A DNA stretch of 64,000 nt from an uncultured Bacteroidales bacterium (GCA_900314925.1 OMXC01000015.1:1-64000); one strand, 5' to 3'. Numbered from the stretch's first letter, positions 26,254 to 34,736 are shown. The notes: a model not told the origin generated them from the sequence alone. Translations and numbers: made by a program.

Positions 26254-28311
26254 TTATTCGGCCGGGGCTTCTTCGGCCTGAGCCTCCACGGTCACCGTGT
26301 CAGCCGTCGCCTGCACGGCCTCAGCCTCCGGCGCCACGCTGTCCACGACTTCGGCCACAGGCTCCACGGGCTTGGGCTGCCACACCCAGCGGTGCTGCGT
26401 CAGGCGGAAGACGAGCAGGAAGAGCACGGCCAGCACACCGAGCCAGATGAGGCATTTCTGCCACCACGGCATCTTCTTGTCGGCGAAGGGGTCTTTGGCG
26501 ACCACTTTCGGATACTTGGCCATCGAGGTCAGCGTCTTGCCGAAGGTGGTGTTGATCTTCACGTCGCTGTTGATTGCCCAGCCGTTGGCGTTGAGCACGG
26601 GGCCCAGGTTGCGCTTGCGCAGCTTGAGCCATGCCAGCAGCATCGACGGGCCGCTGATGAGGAGCACCACGGCAGCCACGAGGATGATGACATTGTACCA
26701 CTTGGCCACTATGAAACCGCCCAGCATGCCGAGGGCGGCACCTATGGCGCCGAAGGCCAAGCCGATGGCGGCGAAGATACCGGCGAACTTGGCTATGTCG
26801 AACGGCGCTGCAGGCTTCTTCTCCGCGGCGGCGTCTTCGGGCTTGGCGGTGAGGTTGGTGCTGGCGCTGTCGGCCTTCGTGGTCATCTCGTCAAACTGCT
26901 TGCTCTCCTTCTCGCTGGCGCTCTTGGTGATCTTTTCTGTAACCCAGTTGCCGAACTTGCGGTAGGGGCTCCAGAAGGCCTGGCGCACGCTGATAGGGTT
27001 GTCCACGATCTTGGTGATGGTGGCGTCCCAGTCGTTGCCCGCGCGGTCGTAGAAGATGGCGTTTTTGCCCTCGTGCAGGCCGCCGATCTCGCCGTCGGTG
27101 AGGGCCGCCACGATGTCCATCTGCGCGCCGCCGCTCTTGGCCACACAGTGGCAGTAGAGCAGGTAGATGCCGCTCTTGCCGGCCGTGCCGGTGCTGCGTG
27201 GCATGTCCGTCACCTTGACGCAGAGGTCGCAGCAGCGCTGGTCGATGTACAGCTTGCCGGCCTGGAAGACGGCCAGGAACTTGTCGTCGCGGCGGTAGAA
27301 GTCTTTGAAGACGACATAGTTGTGCAGCAGGCGGAAGTAGTCGCGGCAGTAGCGCAGCAGGCGCTCCACCGGCTCGATGGCGGCGGCATGCTCGCCCAGC
27401 TTGGCGGCGATGGCCTCGTTCATGGCCGTCTCGCCGGCGGCCTTCCACGCTGTGTAGGCGTCGATCTTGGCCACCACGGCGTTCCATTCCTCCTCGCTGA
27501 CGCTGTCCTTGCCCTGCAACTCGGGCACGGCGGCCACCACGGCAGCCATCGGGGCCTGCCAGGCGGGGTTGAGGCCCTCGGCCAGCGGCAGCATGCCCTC
27601 TTTGCGCGGGCGCGCAAGGGGGTAGGCGGAGATCTCGCCAACGCTGTCGTTGAGGTTGCCGGCGCTGATGGCGGCAATCTTCTCCACCTGCACGTCGAGG
27701 GCGCCGGCGGCGTCCTCGTCGAACTGCACAAGCTTGCAGCGCATGAACCAGTCGGCAATCTTCTGGCGCACGGCGTTGACGGCGGCCTCGGCGGCGTCGC
27801 TGCCCTCGCCGTAGGGCGGCTCGTAGGGCTCGGTCTCGCCGGCGCTGTATTCGGCCTTGCACTTCTCCTCATACACATCCATATAGGCCTTCACGTCGGC
27901 CAGGCTTATCTCGTCCTTGTTGACGTCGAGCTTGCCGAGAATCATCTTGGCGGCCTCGACGACCTGCTTGCCCTCGTCGGTGTCGTGGCGGATGGCGCCG
28001 AAGGTGATGCTGTCGCGGCCCTCGACCAGGTAGTCCATGTCGGCCAGCACCTTGCAGAGCCACTGCGAGGCTGCGACGACCTCGTGCACACGCAGCTTGC
28101 CGTCGTGGTCGCTATCCAGAAGCGCCAGTGTGCGCTCGTCAAACTCAAGACCTTTCACCGGGCAGCTAAGCACCGTCCACAGCTTCTGGTCAAGCTCGGA
28201 CAGATGCGCAATGTCCTGCCCGTTCTCAATGTTAACACGGGTCACACCGCCAACGGTGCTGAACTTCCAGTCATAACCCTGTTTGGAGATTAGATTTTCT
28301 ATCTTTGCCAT
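26254..28311 (-). CDS. Large EF-hand membrane protein of unknown function
   Basis: 685 residues. An EF-hand loop DSDHDGKLRVHE lies near residues 67-78 and a weaker one (LDVNKDEISLADVKAY) near 128-143. A long helical cytoplasmic-like region follows with cysteines at IDQRCCDLCVKV and YCHCVAKSGG. Hydrophobic segments at about 515-545, 550-575 and 625-645 are likely membrane helices, and the C-terminus is an acidic Ala/Glu/Val tail. I do not recognise a named family or a catalytic motif. It may be a calcium-responsive envelope protein; that is speculative. Confidence 0.8.
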   Translation of the reverse strand: MAKIENLISKQGYDWKFSTVGGVTRVNIENGQDIAHLSELDQKLWTVLSCPVKGLEFDERTLALLDSDHDGKLRVHEVVAASQWLCKVLADMDYLVEGRDSITFGAIRHDTDEGKQVVEAAKMILGKLDVNKDEISLADVKAYMDVYEEKCKAEYSAGETEPYEPPYGEGSDAAEAAVNAVRQKIADWFMRCKLVQFDEDAAGALDVQVEKIAAISAGNLNDSVGEISAYPLARPRKEGMLPLAEGLNPAWQAPMAAVVAAVPELQGKDSVSEEEWNAVVAKIDAYTAWKAAGETAMNEAIAAKLGEHAAAIEPVERLLRYCRDYFRLLHNYVVFKDFYRRDDKFLAVFQAGKLYIDQRCCDLCVKVTDMPRSTGTAGKSGIYLLYCHCVAKSGGAQMDIVAALTDGEIGGLHEGKNAIFYDRAGNDWDATITKIVDNPISVRQAFWSPYRKFGNWVTEKITKSASEKESKQFDEMTTKADSASTNLTAKPEDAAAEKKPAAPFDIAKFAGIFAAIGLAFGAIGAALGMLGGFIVAKWYNVIILVAAVVLLISGPSMLLAWLKLRKRNLGPVLNANGWAINSDVKINTTFGKTLTSMAKYPKVVAKDPFADKKMPWWQKCLIWLGVLAVLFLLVFRLTQHRWVWQPKPVEPVAEVVDSVAPEAEAVQATADTVTVEAQAEEAPAE

Positions 28312-28390
28312 ATCATTATATATTTATTTCAAACATACTTCGGTGAAGCACAACACGTTGCGCGCCTGCGCAGCACATTGTGCCTGTCTG

Positions 28391-28421
28391 CAAATATAGC
28401 AACTTTTTTCACATCTTGCAA
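28391..28421 (-). promoter_or_regulatory. Promoter of the EF-hand gene
   Basis: On the minus strand TTG (28419-28421), about 20 nt, and TATATTTG (28391-28398). Confidence 0.6.
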
Positions 28422-28537
28422 CATTTTTTTTCTTTTCCCCGATTATTTTCTTGCCCTCCCCTCCCCCGGCGAGCATTTCCACCCCCCTGCCGCCACTCCG
28501 CTCCCCCTTCGGCCCCCCTACGGAGTCCCTACGGCCG

Positions 28538-28604
28538 TTCTTCAGTAGTTCTTCAGTAGTTCTTCAGTGCTGCACTGAAGAACTACTGAAGAACTACTGA
28601 AGAA
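28538..28604. repeat. Perfect TTCTTCAG intergenic palindrome
   Basis: Two 33-nt arms (28538-28570 and 28572-28604) are exact reverse complements around a single T; each arm is built of TTCTTCAGTAG-type units. Flanks GGCCG on the left and ATGCCGTA on the right extend the pairing with mismatches. It lies between the divergent EF-hand and RidA genes. There is no T-run, so it is not a standard terminator. Confidence 0.95.
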
Positions 28605-28708
28605 ATGCCGTACCGGCATCGCGCAGCACAACACGGTGTATAACAGCACAATACAGCAGAATAGAAAACTTTTTTATGCAAAAACAATAATATATTGCAA
28701 AAACTTCG

Positions 28709-28716
28709 TATATTTG
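28709..28716 (+). promoter_or_regulatory. -7 element of the RidA gene promoter
   Basis: TATATTTG, 33 nt upstream of the start codon; the -33 element is not clear. Confidence 0.6.
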
Positions 28717-28748
28717 CACTTTGGCAAATAATCTAAAAACGTCATAAC

Positions 28749-29123
28749 ATGAAGAAAATCATTAACACACCCAAAGCCCCTGCAGCCATCGGACCCTACA
28801 GCCAGGCTGTGCAGGCCGGCAACACGCTCTACATCTCGGGCCAGATACCCATCAACCCCGAAACCAAGACCGTGCCCGAGGGCATCACCGCTCAGACCGA
28901 GCAGGTTATGCAGAACATCAAGGCCATCCTCGACGAGGCCGGCTTCAGCTTCCAGGACGTGGTGAAGAGCACCTGCCTGCTGGCCGACATGGAGTATTTC
29001 AAACCCATGAACGAGGTCTACGCCAAGTATTACAGCACCGACTGCCCCGCCCGCGCCGCCTTTGCCGTCAAGGGCCTTCCGATGGGCGTGCTGGTCGAGA
29101 TAGAGACGATAGCAGTGAAATAA
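28749..29123 (+). CDS. ridA: RidA family reactive intermediate deaminase
   Basis: 124 residues, full length. RidA hydrolyses reactive enamine/imine intermediates (2-aminoacrylate and relatives) released by PLP enzymes. Family signatures are visible: APAAIGPYSQAVQAGN at the N-terminus, the ISGQIPINP block, and the C-terminal PARAAFAVKGLPMGVLVEIE with the substrate-binding Arg and catalytic-site Glu. It precedes the acyl-CoA dehydrogenase gene by 100 nt, with a palindromic repeat between them. Confidence 0.95.
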   Translation: MKKIINTPKAPAAIGPYSQAVQAGNTLYISGQIPINPETKTVPEGITAQTEQVMQNIKAILDEAGFSFQDVVKSTCLLADMEYFKPMNEVYAKYYSTDCPARAAFAVKGLPMGVLVEIETIAVK

Positions 29124-29127
29124 CACA

Positions 29128-29213
29128 TAGCTGTAAGCTGTGAGCTGTGAGTTTTAAGCGGGCTGACGCCGTCCGCGCAGTCACTTAAAACTTAAAACTT
29201 AAGACTTAAAACT
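29128..29213. repeat. Word-type palindrome between ridA and the acyl-CoA dehydrogenase gene
   Basis: Left arm AGCTGTAAGCTGTGAGCTG and GTTTTAAG; right arm CTTAAAACTTAAAACTTAAG. Same word class as 16865-16950 and 30364-30454. Confidence 0.8.
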
Positions 29214-29222
29214 AAACGAAAT

Positions 29223-30362
29223 ATGGATTTCAGCTACACCAAACAAGAAGAACTCTTCCTGCAGATGATACGCGAGTTTGCAGAGAAGGAAGTGAAACCC
29301 CTCGCCGCCGAAGTCGACGAGGAGGAGCGTTTCCCCATGGAGACCGTCCAGAAGATGGCCAAGATAGGCCTCATGGGCATCCCCATCCCCACGCAGTACG
29401 GCGGCGCCGGCGGCACCAACATCATGTACGGCATGGCCGTCGAGGAGCTCAGCCGCGTCTGCGCCACCACGGGCGTCATCCTCTCCGCCCACACCAGCCT
29501 CTGCTGCGCCCCCATCCTTGAGGCCGGCACCGAGGAGCAGAAGCAGAAGTACCTGCCCAAGCTCGCCAGCGGCGAGTGGATCGGCGCCTTCGGCCTCACC
29601 GAGCCCAACGCCGGCACCGACGCAGCAGGCCAGCAGACCATCGCCGTCGAGGACGGCGACAGCTGGGTGCTCAACGGCAGCAAGATATTCATCACCAACG
29701 GCAGCTACGCCAACGTGTTCATCATCATCGCCATGACCGACAAGAGCCTCGGCACCAAGGGCATCAGCGCCTTTATCGTCGAGAAGACCGACCCCGGCTT
29801 CAGCATCGGCAAGAAGGAGAAGAAGATGGGTATCCGCGGCAGCGCCACCACCGAGCTCATCTTCGAGGATTGCCGCATACCGAAAGACCGCCAGCTGGGC
29901 CAGCTGGGCAAAGGCTTCGGCCTGGCCATGAAGACCCTCGACGGCGGCCGTATCGGCATCGCCTGCCAGGCCCTCGGCATCGCCCAAGGCGCCATGGACG
30001 AGACCGTCAAGTACACCAAGGAGCGCAAGCAGTTCGGCCGCAGCATCTCGCAGTTCCAGAACACGCAGTTCCAGATGGCCGACCTCGAGACCAAGGTGCA
30101 GGCCGCCCGTCTGCTCTGCCGCTCGGCCCACTACAAGAAAGACCACGGCATACCCTACAGCGCCGACGCCGCCATGGCCAAGCTCTTCAGCGCCGAGACC
30201 GCCATGGAGGTGACCACCAAGGCCGTCCAGTTCCACGGCGGCTACGGCTACACCCGCGAGTACCCTGTGGAGCGCATGATGCGCGACGCCAAGATCACCG
30301 AGATCTACGAAGGCACCAGCGAGGTCCAGCGTATGGTTATCGCCGGAAAACTTTTCAAATAA
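29223..30362 (+). CDS. Short-chain acyl-CoA dehydrogenase (butyryl-CoA dehydrogenase-like)
   Basis: 379-residue FAD enzyme forming or reducing the 2,3 double bond of acyl-CoA. The N-terminal helical, middle beta (GAFGLTEPNAGTDA, ITNGSYANVFI) and C-terminal helical (QFGRSISQFQNTQF, FHGGYGYTREYPVERMMRDA) domains are complete, and the catalytic-base Glu is in the IYEGTSEVQ motif near the end. Adjacent etfB and etfA suggest a Bcd-Etf type complex that may bifurcate electrons from NADH to crotonyl-CoA and ferredoxin. Other butyrate genes (thiolase, crotonase) are not nearby, so substrate chain length is uncertain. Confidence 0.93.
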   Translation: MDFSYTKQEELFLQMIREFAEKEVKPLAAEVDEEERFPMETVQKMAKIGLMGIPIPTQYGGAGGTNIMYGMAVEELSRVCATTGVILSAHTSLCCAPILEAGTEEQKQKYLPKLASGEWIGAFGLTEPNAGTDAAGQQTIAVEDGDSWVLNGSKIFITNGSYANVFIIIAMTDKSLGTKGISAFIVEKTDPGFSIGKKEKKMGIRGSATTELIFEDCRIPKDRQLGQLGKGFGLAMKTLDGGRIGIACQALGIAQGAMDETVKYTKERKQFGRSISQFQNTQFQMADLETKVQAARLLCRSAHYKKDHGIPYSADAAMAKLFSAETAMEVTTKAVQFHGGYGYTREYPVERMMRDAKITEIYEGTSEVQRMVIAGKLFK

Positions 30363-30363
30363 T

Positions 30364-30454
30364 TAGCTGTAAGCTGTGAGCTGTAAGTGGGCTGACGCGG
30401 CCACGACGGCCACCGCCCCACTTAAAACTTAAAGCTTAAAACTTAAAACTTAAA
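30364..30454. repeat. Word-type palindrome between the acyl-CoA dehydrogenase gene and etfB
   Basis: Left arm AGCTGTAAGCTGTGAGCTG; right arm CTTAAAACTTAAAGCTTAAA repeated. The centre contains GCGGCCACGACGGCCACC. Confidence 0.8.
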
Positions 30455-30459
30455 GAAGA

Positions 30460-31245
30460 ATGAACATAGTAGTTTGCATAAAGCAAGTGCCGGACACCAC
30501 CGAGGTGAAGATCAATCCCGTGACCGGTACGCTCATCCGCGAGGGCGTTCCCTCGATCATGAACCCCGACGACAAGGGCGGTCTTGAGTACGCCCTTCAG
30601 CTGAAGGACAAGTACGGTGCCCACGTCACCGTCATCACCATGGGTCTTCCCCAGGCCGAGGCCATCCTGCGCGAGGCCCTCGCCATGGGTGTCGACCGCG
30701 CCATCCTTTTGACCGACCGCAAGCTCGGCGGCGCCGATACGCTGGCCACCAGCAGCGCCCTCGCCGGCGCCTTGCGCACCATGGATGTCGACCTCATCAT
30801 CACCGGCCGCCAGGCCATCGACGGCGACACCGCCCAGGTGGGTCCCCAGATTGCCGAACACCTCGACCTGCCGCAGGTCTCCTACATGGAAGACCTCCAG
30901 TACGACGAGGCCACCAAGACCTTCACCATCAAGAAGCAGCTCGAGGACGGCTACCAGGTGCTCGAGATGCAGGCCCCCTGCGTCGTCACCGCCCTGGCCA
31001 GCAGCGTGCAGCCCCGCTACATGACCGTCAACGGCATCGTCACCGCCTTCGACAAAGAAATCGAAGTCTGGGGTGCCGACCGCATCAACGTCCCCGAGGA
31101 GCACATCGGCAAGGCCGGCTCGCCCACGAGCGTCTTCAAGTCGTTCCCCAAGCAGCTGAAGCCCGCCGGCCAGACCTTCGAGGTCAGCCCCGAGGAAGCT
31201 GTCGAACTGATTGTCAACAAGCTCAAAGAGAAACACATAATTTAA
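30460..31245 (+). CDS. etfB: Electron transfer flavoprotein beta subunit
   Basis: 261 residues, complete. Typical EtfB signatures: MNIVVCIKQVPDTTEV at the start, NPDDKGGLEYAL, and LIITGRQAIDGDTAQVGPQI in the nucleotide-binding part. With EtfA it binds FAD and AMP or a second FAD and passes electrons to or from the acyl-CoA dehydrogenase. Confidence 0.96.
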   Translation: MNIVVCIKQVPDTTEVKINPVTGTLIREGVPSIMNPDDKGGLEYALQLKDKYGAHVTVITMGLPQAEAILREALAMGVDRAILLTDRKLGGADTLATSSALAGALRTMDVDLIITGRQAIDGDTAQVGPQIAEHLDLPQVSYMEDLQYDEATKTFTIKKQLEDGYQVLEMQAPCVVTALASSVQPRYMTVNGIVTAFDKEIEVWGADRINVPEEHIGKAGSPTSVFKSFPKQLKPAGQTFEVSPEEAVELIVNKLKEKHII

Positions 31246-31339
31246 TTTATGAATTATGAATTCTGATTTTTGAGTTCGCGGTAGCGACAACATGACGCAC
31301 CAGCCACTCAGAATTCAGGAATCAAAAATCAGAAATCGA
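31246..31339. repeat. Word-type palindrome between etfB and etfA
   Basis: Left arm GAATTCTGATTTTTGAG; right arm CTCAGAATTCAGGAATCAAA and AAATCAG. Same architecture as the other intergenic palindromes but a different word. Confidence 0.75.
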
Positions 31340-31341
31340 AC

Positions 31342-32352
31342 ATGAACTTAGCAGATTATAAAGACGTATACGTGTTTGCCGAACAGCGCAACGGCAAACT
31401 GCAGAATGTGGCCCTCGAGCTGCTGGGCAAAGCCCGCGAGCTGGCCGACGCCAACCAGGAGAAGGTCGTCGCCATGCTCCTCGGCAAGGACATCAAACCC
31501 CTCGCACAGACCCTCATAGAGCACGGTGCCGACAAGGTCATGGTTGTCGACAACGACCTGCTGAAGGACTACATGACCGAACCCTACACCGAGGCCATCA
31601 CCGCCATCATCGAGAGCGAGAAGCCGAGCATCATGCTCATCGGCGCCACCACCATCGGCCGCGACCTCGGCCCCCGCGTCAGCGCCCGCAACCGCACCGG
31701 CCTCACCGCCGACGCCACCAAGCTTGAGATCAGCGACGACGAAGCCCACGAGTTCCGCATGACCCGTCCGGCCTTCGGCGGCAACCTCATGGCCACCATC
31801 CTCTGCAAGAACAACCGCCCGCAGATGAGCACCGTCCGCCCCGGCGTCATGCAGAAAATGGCCGCCGACAAGAGCCGCAAGGGCGAGGTCGTCGACTTCA
31901 AGGTCAACTTCGACGAGAAGAAGATCGCCCGCGTGAAGCTCGTCAAGACCGTCAAGGAAGAGAAGACCGTCACCGACATCAGCGAGGCCAAGGTCCTCGT
32001 CAGCGGTGGCCGCGGCGTAGGCACCAAGGACGGCTTCGCCAAGCTCGAGGCCCTGGCCAAAGAGCTCGGCGGCGAGGTCAGCAGCAGCCGCGCCATGGTC
32101 GACGCCGGCGTCATGGACGCCAGCCGCCAGGTGGGCCAGACCGGCAAGACCGTGCGCCCCGCCCTCTACATGGCCTGCGGCATCAGCGGCGCCATCCAGC
32201 ACCTCGCCGGCATGGAGGAGAGCGAGCTCATCATCGCCATCAACAAGGACAAGTTTGCCCCCATCTTCCAGGTTGCCGACCTCGGCATCGTGGGCGACCT
32301 CCACAAGATCGTCCCCATGCTCACCGAGCGCCTGAAGACCATGCAGAAATAA
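31342..32352 (+). CDS. etfA: Electron transfer flavoprotein alpha subunit
   Basis: 336 residues, complete. The C-terminal FAD-binding domain shows the EtfA hallmark [12 protein letters not shown], then [34 protein letters not shown] and [19 protein letters not shown]. It forms the flavoprotein with EtfB and is the last gene of the group; a terminator lies 40 nt downstream. Confidence 0.97.
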   Translation: MNLADYKDVYVFAEQRNGKLQNVALELLGKARELADANQEKVVAMLLGKDIKPLAQTLIEHGADKVMVVDNDLLKDYMTEPYTEAITAIIESEKPSIMLIGATTIGRDLGPRVSARNRTGLTADATKLEISDDEAHEFRMTRPAFGGNLMATILCKNNRPQMSTVRPGVMQKMAADKSRKGEVVDFKVNFDEKKIARVKLVKTVKEEKTVTDISEAKVLVSGGRGVGTKDGFAKLEALAKELGGEVSSSRAMVDAGVMDASRQVGQTGKTVRPALYMACGISGAIQHLAGMEESELIIAINKDKFAPIFQVADLGIVGDLHKIVPMLTERLKTMQK

Positions 32353-32392
32353 CATGGGACCGCGGACCTACCTGTCCGTCCCAAACAAAACA

Positions 32393-32430
32393 AATAATTG
32401 GCCAGAGTTCTCTCTGGCCAATTATTTTTT
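32393..32430 (+). terminator. Terminator after etfA
   Basis: AATAATTGGCCAGAG and CTCTGGCCAATTATT form a 15-bp stem followed by a T-run. Confidence 0.92.
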
Positions 32431-32458
32431 GCCATGTCAGAAAAAGTTTGTATTTTTG
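32428..32458 (+). promoter_or_regulatory. Promoter of mntA-hepT, overlapping the etfA terminator
   Basis: TTTG at 32428-32431 is formed by the end of the terminator T-run, then a 19-nt spacer and TATTTTTG at 32451-32458. The start codon is only 9 nt further, so the mRNA leader is nearly absent. Confidence 0.8.
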
Positions 32459-32467
32459 CATTTTGAA

Positions 32468-32773
32468 ATGAGCACAAAAGAGATATCTCAAGCCCTCGCC
32501 GAATACTTCGCCACACAACCGGTGACGAAAGCTTGGCTTTTTGGCTCCTATGCACGTGGTGAACAACGTGAGGACAGCGACGTGGATATTCTTGTCGAGT
32601 TTGACCGTAAGAATACAAAAGTTGGATTGCTGAAATATGCAGCCATCATCATCGACCTTGAAAAAATCCTTAACCGCAATGTTGACTTGGTGGAGAACGG
32701 TGCCCTGATGCCCTGGGCGGAGGAAACTGCCAACCACGATAAAAAACTAATCTATGAGAGAGCCAGCGCGTGA
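32468..32773 (+). CDS. mntA: MntA-type minimal nucleotidyltransferase antitoxin
   Basis: 101 residues. The nucleotidyltransferase motif is [15 protein letters not shown] (G26-S27; metal Asp at about 38 and 40). In characterised pairs MntA neutralises HepT by adding AMP to its tyrosine. An upstream in-frame ATG (32354) lies inside the preceding terminator and before the promoter, so the ATG at 32468 is preferred. It overlaps hepT by 20 nt. Confidence 0.9.
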   Translation: MSTKEISQALAEYFATQPVTKAWLFGSYARGEQREDSDVDILVEFDRKNTKVGLLKYAAIIIDLEKILNRNVDLVENGALMPWAEETANHDKKLIYERASA

Positions 32774-33098
32774 CCCAAGTCGTATCGAGCACATCATGCT
32801 TGCTATCGGTAAAATCGAAGAGTATACCGACGGCATCACCTTCGAGCAACTGACGGCCGACAGCATGCGCATGCATGCCACCATATACAATATTCAAATC
32901 ATTGGAGAGGCATCCTATAAACTAACCAAAGAATTCAAGGAAGGCCATCCCGAGGTGCCGTGGACGCTGATGGAGAAGATGCGCCATGTGCTTGTCCATG
33001 ACTATTACAGGATACTCCCCGAAGCACTTTGGGATGTTGTCACTTCTGACATTCCCGCTCTGAAGCAAATGATGGAAAAACTCCAGCAATCTCTTTAA
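32754..33098 (+). CDS. hepT: HepT-like ribonuclease toxin (DUF86)
   Basis: 114-residue all-helical protein with the HEPN active-site motif RX4HXY as RHVLVHDY (R77, H82, Y84), the residues needed for RNase activity and for inactivation by MntA. The toxin motif is intact, so the pair should be functional. It sits a little upstream of the restriction island, consistent with a defence neighbourhood. Confidence 0.9.
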   Translation: MREPARDPSRIEHIMLAIGKIEEYTDGITFEQLTADSMRMHATIYNIQIIGEASYKLTKEFKEGHPEVPWTLMEKMRHVLVHDYYRILPEALWDVVTSDIPALKQMMEKLQQSL

Positions 33099-33127
33099 TT
33101 AATCTAATTGAAAGCAAAAAATCCTTT

Positions 33128-33817
33128 ATGAGACGCACCAGCAAAATCATCGGGGGCATCGCCCTTGTGGCCTTCGGCATCGTGTGGGCCTTGGAGCTCC
33201 TCGACGTCATCAGCATCAGCCTCGAAGGCTGGTGGGCGCTCTTCGTCATCGTGCCCTGCTTTGTCAATATCTTCAGCGACCGTCACAAGGCCGGCGCCAT
33301 CATAGGCTTCGGCATCGGCATCCTGCTGCTCCTCGCGGCACGCGGCATCATCCCCTGGAACGACATCTGGAAGTATATGCTCTGCATCGCCGCCGTCGTG
33401 TGGGGTGTGTCGCTGCTGTTCTTCAACAGCAAGAAGGGCTGCTGCCACAGCCACAACGGCGAGTCGGCAACGCCCGTCGTCCTCGACGGCGGCAAGCAGC
33501 ACAAGATCGACGTGAGCTTCGGCAAGCAGGAATACAGCTACGACGGCCAGCCTTTCGAGGGAGCCGACGTGCACGTCAGCTTCGGCTTCGCGGGCCTCGA
33601 CCTGCGTGATGCCGACCTCCGCGACGGTGCCGTCATCAGCGTCGACTGCAGTTTCGGCGGCATGGAGATACGTGTCCCCAAGGGTGTCTGCGTCAAGAAC
33701 GGCATCGACGCCGCCTTCGCCGGCGTCGACTGCGACTGCTGCACGCAGCCCTCCGACGGATGTAAGACCCTCCACCTCAAAGGACGCTGCAACTTCGGCG
33801 GGATAGAGATCAAGTAG
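33128..33817 (+). CDS. LiaF-like membrane protein
   Basis: 229 residues. Four hydrophobic helices in the first 105 residues (LiaI/LiaF-like TM region), then a soluble beta-helical C-terminal domain with repeated strands (DVSFGKQEYSY, VHVSFGFAGLDLRDADLRDG, IRVPKGVCVKNGID). The C-terminal half matches the LiaF cell-wall-stress regulator type. No two-component genes are adjacent. Cysteine clusters (KKGCC, DCDCC) are unusual and may bind metal. Confidence 0.82.
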   Translation: MRRTSKIIGGIALVAFGIVWALELLDVISISLEGWWALFVIVPCFVNIFSDRHKAGAIIGFGIGILLLLAARGIIPWNDIWKYMLCIAAVVWGVSLLFFNSKKGCCHSHNGESATPVVLDGGKQHKIDVSFGKQEYSYDGQPFEGADVHVSFGFAGLDLRDADLRDGAVISVDCSFGGMEIRVPKGVCVKNGIDAAFAGVDCDCCTQPSDGCKTLHLKGRCNFGGIEIK

Positions 33818-33822
33818 ACGCG

Positions 33823-33950
33823 TCAGTGGGCAGTGGATAGTGGATAGTGGACAGTGGCTAGTGGATAGTGGATAGTGGGCGGTGGCCGTCTTCAGTAGGT
33901 CTACTAGCCGTCTAGTAGCCGTTTAGTAGCCGTTTAGTAGCCGTTTTGGT
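33823..33950. repeat. AGTGGATAGTGG minisatellite and TAGTAGCCGT tandem repeat
   Basis: 33823-33885 consists of AGTGGATAGTGG-type units with A/G and C/T changes. 33886-33950 then repeats TAGTAGCCGT(TT). A copy of the first type lies at 49187-49241. Confidence 0.85.
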
Positions 33951-33952
33951 GG

Positions 33953-34004
33953 GGTTCAAGGTTCAAGGTTCAAGGTTCAAGGTTCAAGATTCATGGTTCA
34001 AGAT
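33953..34004. repeat. Tandem GGTTCAA repeat
   Basis: About seven units of GGTTCAA, the last two degenerate (GATTCAT, GGTTCAA). Confidence 0.85.
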
Positions 34005-34017
34005 TAGTTCACTTCGT

Positions 34018-34287
34018 TCACTCACATTGCTTGGGCTCGGCATAGCAAGCGAGCTTGCTCTGCTCTCGCTTTGCGCAATGGTCATGGTTAATGGTTGTTG
34101 GGGGTGGAGTTGGAGGTAGAGGTCGGAGTGGCCTTTGCGCGAGGGGGGTGGTCTTCATCTGGCGCTGCCACTCGACGAGCTTCTTGAGTTCCTCCTCGTC
34201 GTGGTGACGAAAGTCGCGACAGACGGCCTCGACAAGGAGTGGAAATTGGCCCTTGTCAACCCATTTTTCGGCCACGAGGGTATTCAT
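34018..34287 (-). CDS. Small hypothetical protein, doubtful
   Basis: 89 residues; the first 45 (AEKWVDKGQFPLLVEAVCR, DEEELKKLVEWQRQMK) read like a genuine helical protein while the tail is low-complexity and runs into repeat DNA. It lies at the downstream side (minus strand) of the first copy of the palindromic element. It could be the truncated end of a gene from a mobile element. No family recognised. Confidence 0.4.
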   Translation of the reverse strand: MNTLVAEKWVDKGQFPLLVEAVCRDFRHHDEEELKKLVEWQRQMKTTPLAQRPLRPLPPTPPPTTINHDHCAKREQSKLACYAEPKQCE

Positions 34288-34322
34288 TTTGCCACAAAAA
34301 CCCTCCCAAATGAGGTATTGAT

Positions 34323-34736
34323 GGTGAGTTTCGGGAGTGCGAAGGTGAGTGCTGAGGAGGGTGAAGGGTGCTGGACGGAGGGGTGCGGAGGGTGTTTTAT
34401 GGCCTTTTAGCGGAGGATTTGGATGCTTTTTGTCACACTTCCGAGGGTCGGAATCTTGGGTGCCTTGGGTTTGGTGATGTCGTAATTTATTGTCTGTTTG
34501 CTTTTTAGGTGAAACTTGGCGTGAGTTTTCTATCAGTTATCAGTTCTATCAGTTTTTTTTTAGAGGGGTGTCATTTTCTTGTTTTCACCCTCTTTCTTAT
34601 TTATATATATCTAATTATTAATTAGTTATAAGTATTATAAGAAGGGTTTTTGAAATTGAGGGGTGTCATTTTTTAATTGATAGAACTGATAACTGATAGA
34701 TTTTAATTATTCATTATTTCTCTACGAGGCTCTTGC
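34323..34736 (-). repeat. Palindromic element, copy A
   Basis: One of two copies of a unit of about 410 bp. On the plus strand the first 100 nt (from GGTGAGTTTCGGGAGTGCG to TTTTATGGCCTTTTAG) are nearly identical to copy B. A decayed short coding frame follows on the minus strand (YDITKPKAPKIPTLGSVT, no ATG), then a palindrome at 34530-34699 and the boundary word CTACGAGGCT at 34722-34731. Confidence 0.75.
34530..34699. repeat. 25-nt inverted repeat of copy A (ATCAGTT words)
   Basis: Arms 34530-34554 and 34675-34699 pair at 24 of 25 positions. Each arm holds three ATCAGTT words. The 120-nt spacer has GAGGGGTGTCATTTT twice (34563-34577, 34658-34672), and an AT-rich core with CTAATTATTAATTAG. 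Confidence 0.9.

Noticed and set aside
26239..28293. 684-codon plus-strand frame antisense to the EF-hand gene
   Set aside because: Shadow frame; low-complexity composition, no start signals.
28501..28620. Palindrome at 28538-28604 as a terminator
   Set aside because: Perfect stem but no T-run on either side and it lies between divergent genes, where no transcript needs ending.
33823..34004. Tandem repeats as a CRISPR array
   Set aside because: Units are contiguous and short with no unique spacers and no cas genes.
34135..34410. 91-codon plus-strand frame in the first palindromic element
   Set aside because: Only partly shared with copy B and has an unusual Gly/Glu/Cys composition; the minus-strand frame shows better conservation.
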